Of a stretch of DNA of 17,705 nt, positions 17,076 through 17,705 are shown one piece after another; the first letter of the stretch is position 1, and each line of letters opens with the position of its first letter. Position numbers and translations under genes: made by a program. The notes below the pieces were generated by a model, which was not told the DNA's origin, did no database searches, and saw nothing but the letters and a program-made list of their open reading frames with translations. The DNA is from DATIBL01 sp035457505 (GTDB lineage Bacteria > Patescibacteriota > Minisyncoccia > Phycocordibacterales > UBA6899): contig DATIBL010000118.1 in NCBI GenBank assembly GCA_035457505.1, positions 1 to 17,705 of the forward strand. The letters run 5' to 3'.

Positions 17076-17705
17076 TTAGGCGTGATCAGAAGGAAGCAAG
17101 ACTGCGACCTCGCCCGCGAATCCCTCGAGGTCTTTGCGCTTCAGGGTGAGCTTCTCGACAAAATCGACGCGCTCGGCACCCGCCTCCTTGAGGAAGGTCG
17201 TAAGGTTCTTGTCTCCCTTGCCGCTCGTTGCGATCGGGATCACGAGCTTCGCATCGAGCATGACGGAAAGTTTCTCCGCATCGGCAGGAGAAAGAAGATC
17301 GTCGCCTGCAATCGGAACGAAGAGAATATCGACATCGCCGATGCCCTCGATCGTATCGCTCGAAAGCTCAGGCGTCGGAAGTGCGCCGAGTACGCAGACG
17401 CGGATGCCATCGAGCGTGAGCGTGTAGATGGTGTTGCGCAGCTCGTCTTTGCCGTAGGTCTTGGCTGCGGCAAAACCCATGACCTCGATGCCGCCGATCT
17501 CGTACTCCCCCGGGCCGCGGACGACAAACGGCTTCTTGTCGCCATGCTCAAGATTTTCGACGCCGTTGTAATCGGGATGATCGACGGAAATAAGCGCGAT
17601 GTTCGATCCGAAGCGAATATTCTTTTCTTTCGATTTTTTGCTGAACGGATTGAAAGCGACGACGGTGTCGCCGACGGAGAGACGGATGAATTGTCCTCCA
17701 AAATA
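17076..17705 (-). CDS. MBL-fold (metallo-beta-lactamase superfamily) protein, N-terminus outside window
   Basis: About 209 residues remain; the frame is open to the right edge. It reads 'FIRLSVGDTVVAFNPF' then 'IALISVDHPDYNGVENL', which sits where active MBL proteins have T-H-x-H-x-D-H. Then 'PFVVRGPGEYEIGGIEVMGF', 'GDVDILFVPIAGDDLLSPADAEKL' and 'KLVIPIATS' follow the usual MBL strand order. The metal motif is reduced to D-H-P-D-Y, losing two of three histidines, and 'VIPIATS' replaces the late 'P-x-H' motif. The fold is clear, but hydrolase activity is doubtful. It is probably the first seen gene of an operon with the small membrane protein and gyrA. Confidence 0.85.
   Translation of the reverse strand, partial: YFGGQFIRLSVGDTVVAFNPFSKKSKEKNIRFGSNIALISVDHPDYNGVENLEHGDKKPFVVRGPGEYEIGGIEVMGFAAAKTYGKDELRNTIYTLTLDGIRVCVLGALPTPELSSDTIEGIGDVDILFVPIAGDDLLSPADAEKLSVMLDAKLVIPIATSGKGDKNLTTFLKEAGAERVDFVEKLTLKRKDLEGFAGEVAVLLPSDHA

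Overview
This window most likely comes from a Candidate Phyla Radiation (Patescibacteria, probably Parcubacteria-like) genome, GC-rich by eye. The basis is inference. It carries a cluster of small two-membrane-segment type IV secretion pilin-like proteins of the kind known from CPR genomes, a single-domain methyltransferase of a CPR-typical shape, few Shine-Dalgarno sites, many short or overlapping gene junctions and several probable leaderless starts. I could not search a database, so family names rest on motifs read by eye.

Layout. 1-1156 (+): 3' part of infB (IF-2) followed by rbfA. 1157-2165: a gene-free, hairpin-dense stretch around tRNA-Cys(GCA) and tRNA-Leu(UAA), with partial copies of both tRNAs. 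2171-2713 (-): tRNA-Lys(CUU), a 57-bp tandem repeat that begins with the tRNA-Lys 5' end, two degenerate tRNA-Leu pieces and an intact tRNA-Leu(UAG). 2893-5551 (+): an 831-residue membrane protein of unknown family, with a perfect consensus promoter and its own terminator. 5600-6295 (+): a TraX-family protein. 6351-8089 (-): a COG2187-like aminoglycoside phosphotransferase-fold kinase and a histidine phosphatase with a TTG start. 8207-11951 (-): nine tandem VirB2/T4SS pilin-like genes in three transcription units. 11953-13938 (-): a membrane-anchored solute-binding protein and a class I methyltransferase leading into the pilin genes. 14151-17705 (-): gyrA, a small one-pass membrane protein, and the C-terminal part of an MBL-fold protein cut by the window edge.

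How the genes may work together. The pilin-like array, the solute-binding protein and possibly the TraX-like protein could form part of a cell-surface filament or DNA/protein transfer machine. No VirB4, VirB6 or VirD4 gene is in the window, so this stays an inference. The array splits into two sequence subfamilies. One of its genes is preceded by a 13-codon leader ORF that has a strong Shine-Dalgarno and overlaps it by ATGA.

The least explained parts are the tRNA neighbourhood (fragments of every tRNA in the window and hairpins sharing a CTGC/GCAG tetraloop), the 831-residue protein and the nine-member pilin array.
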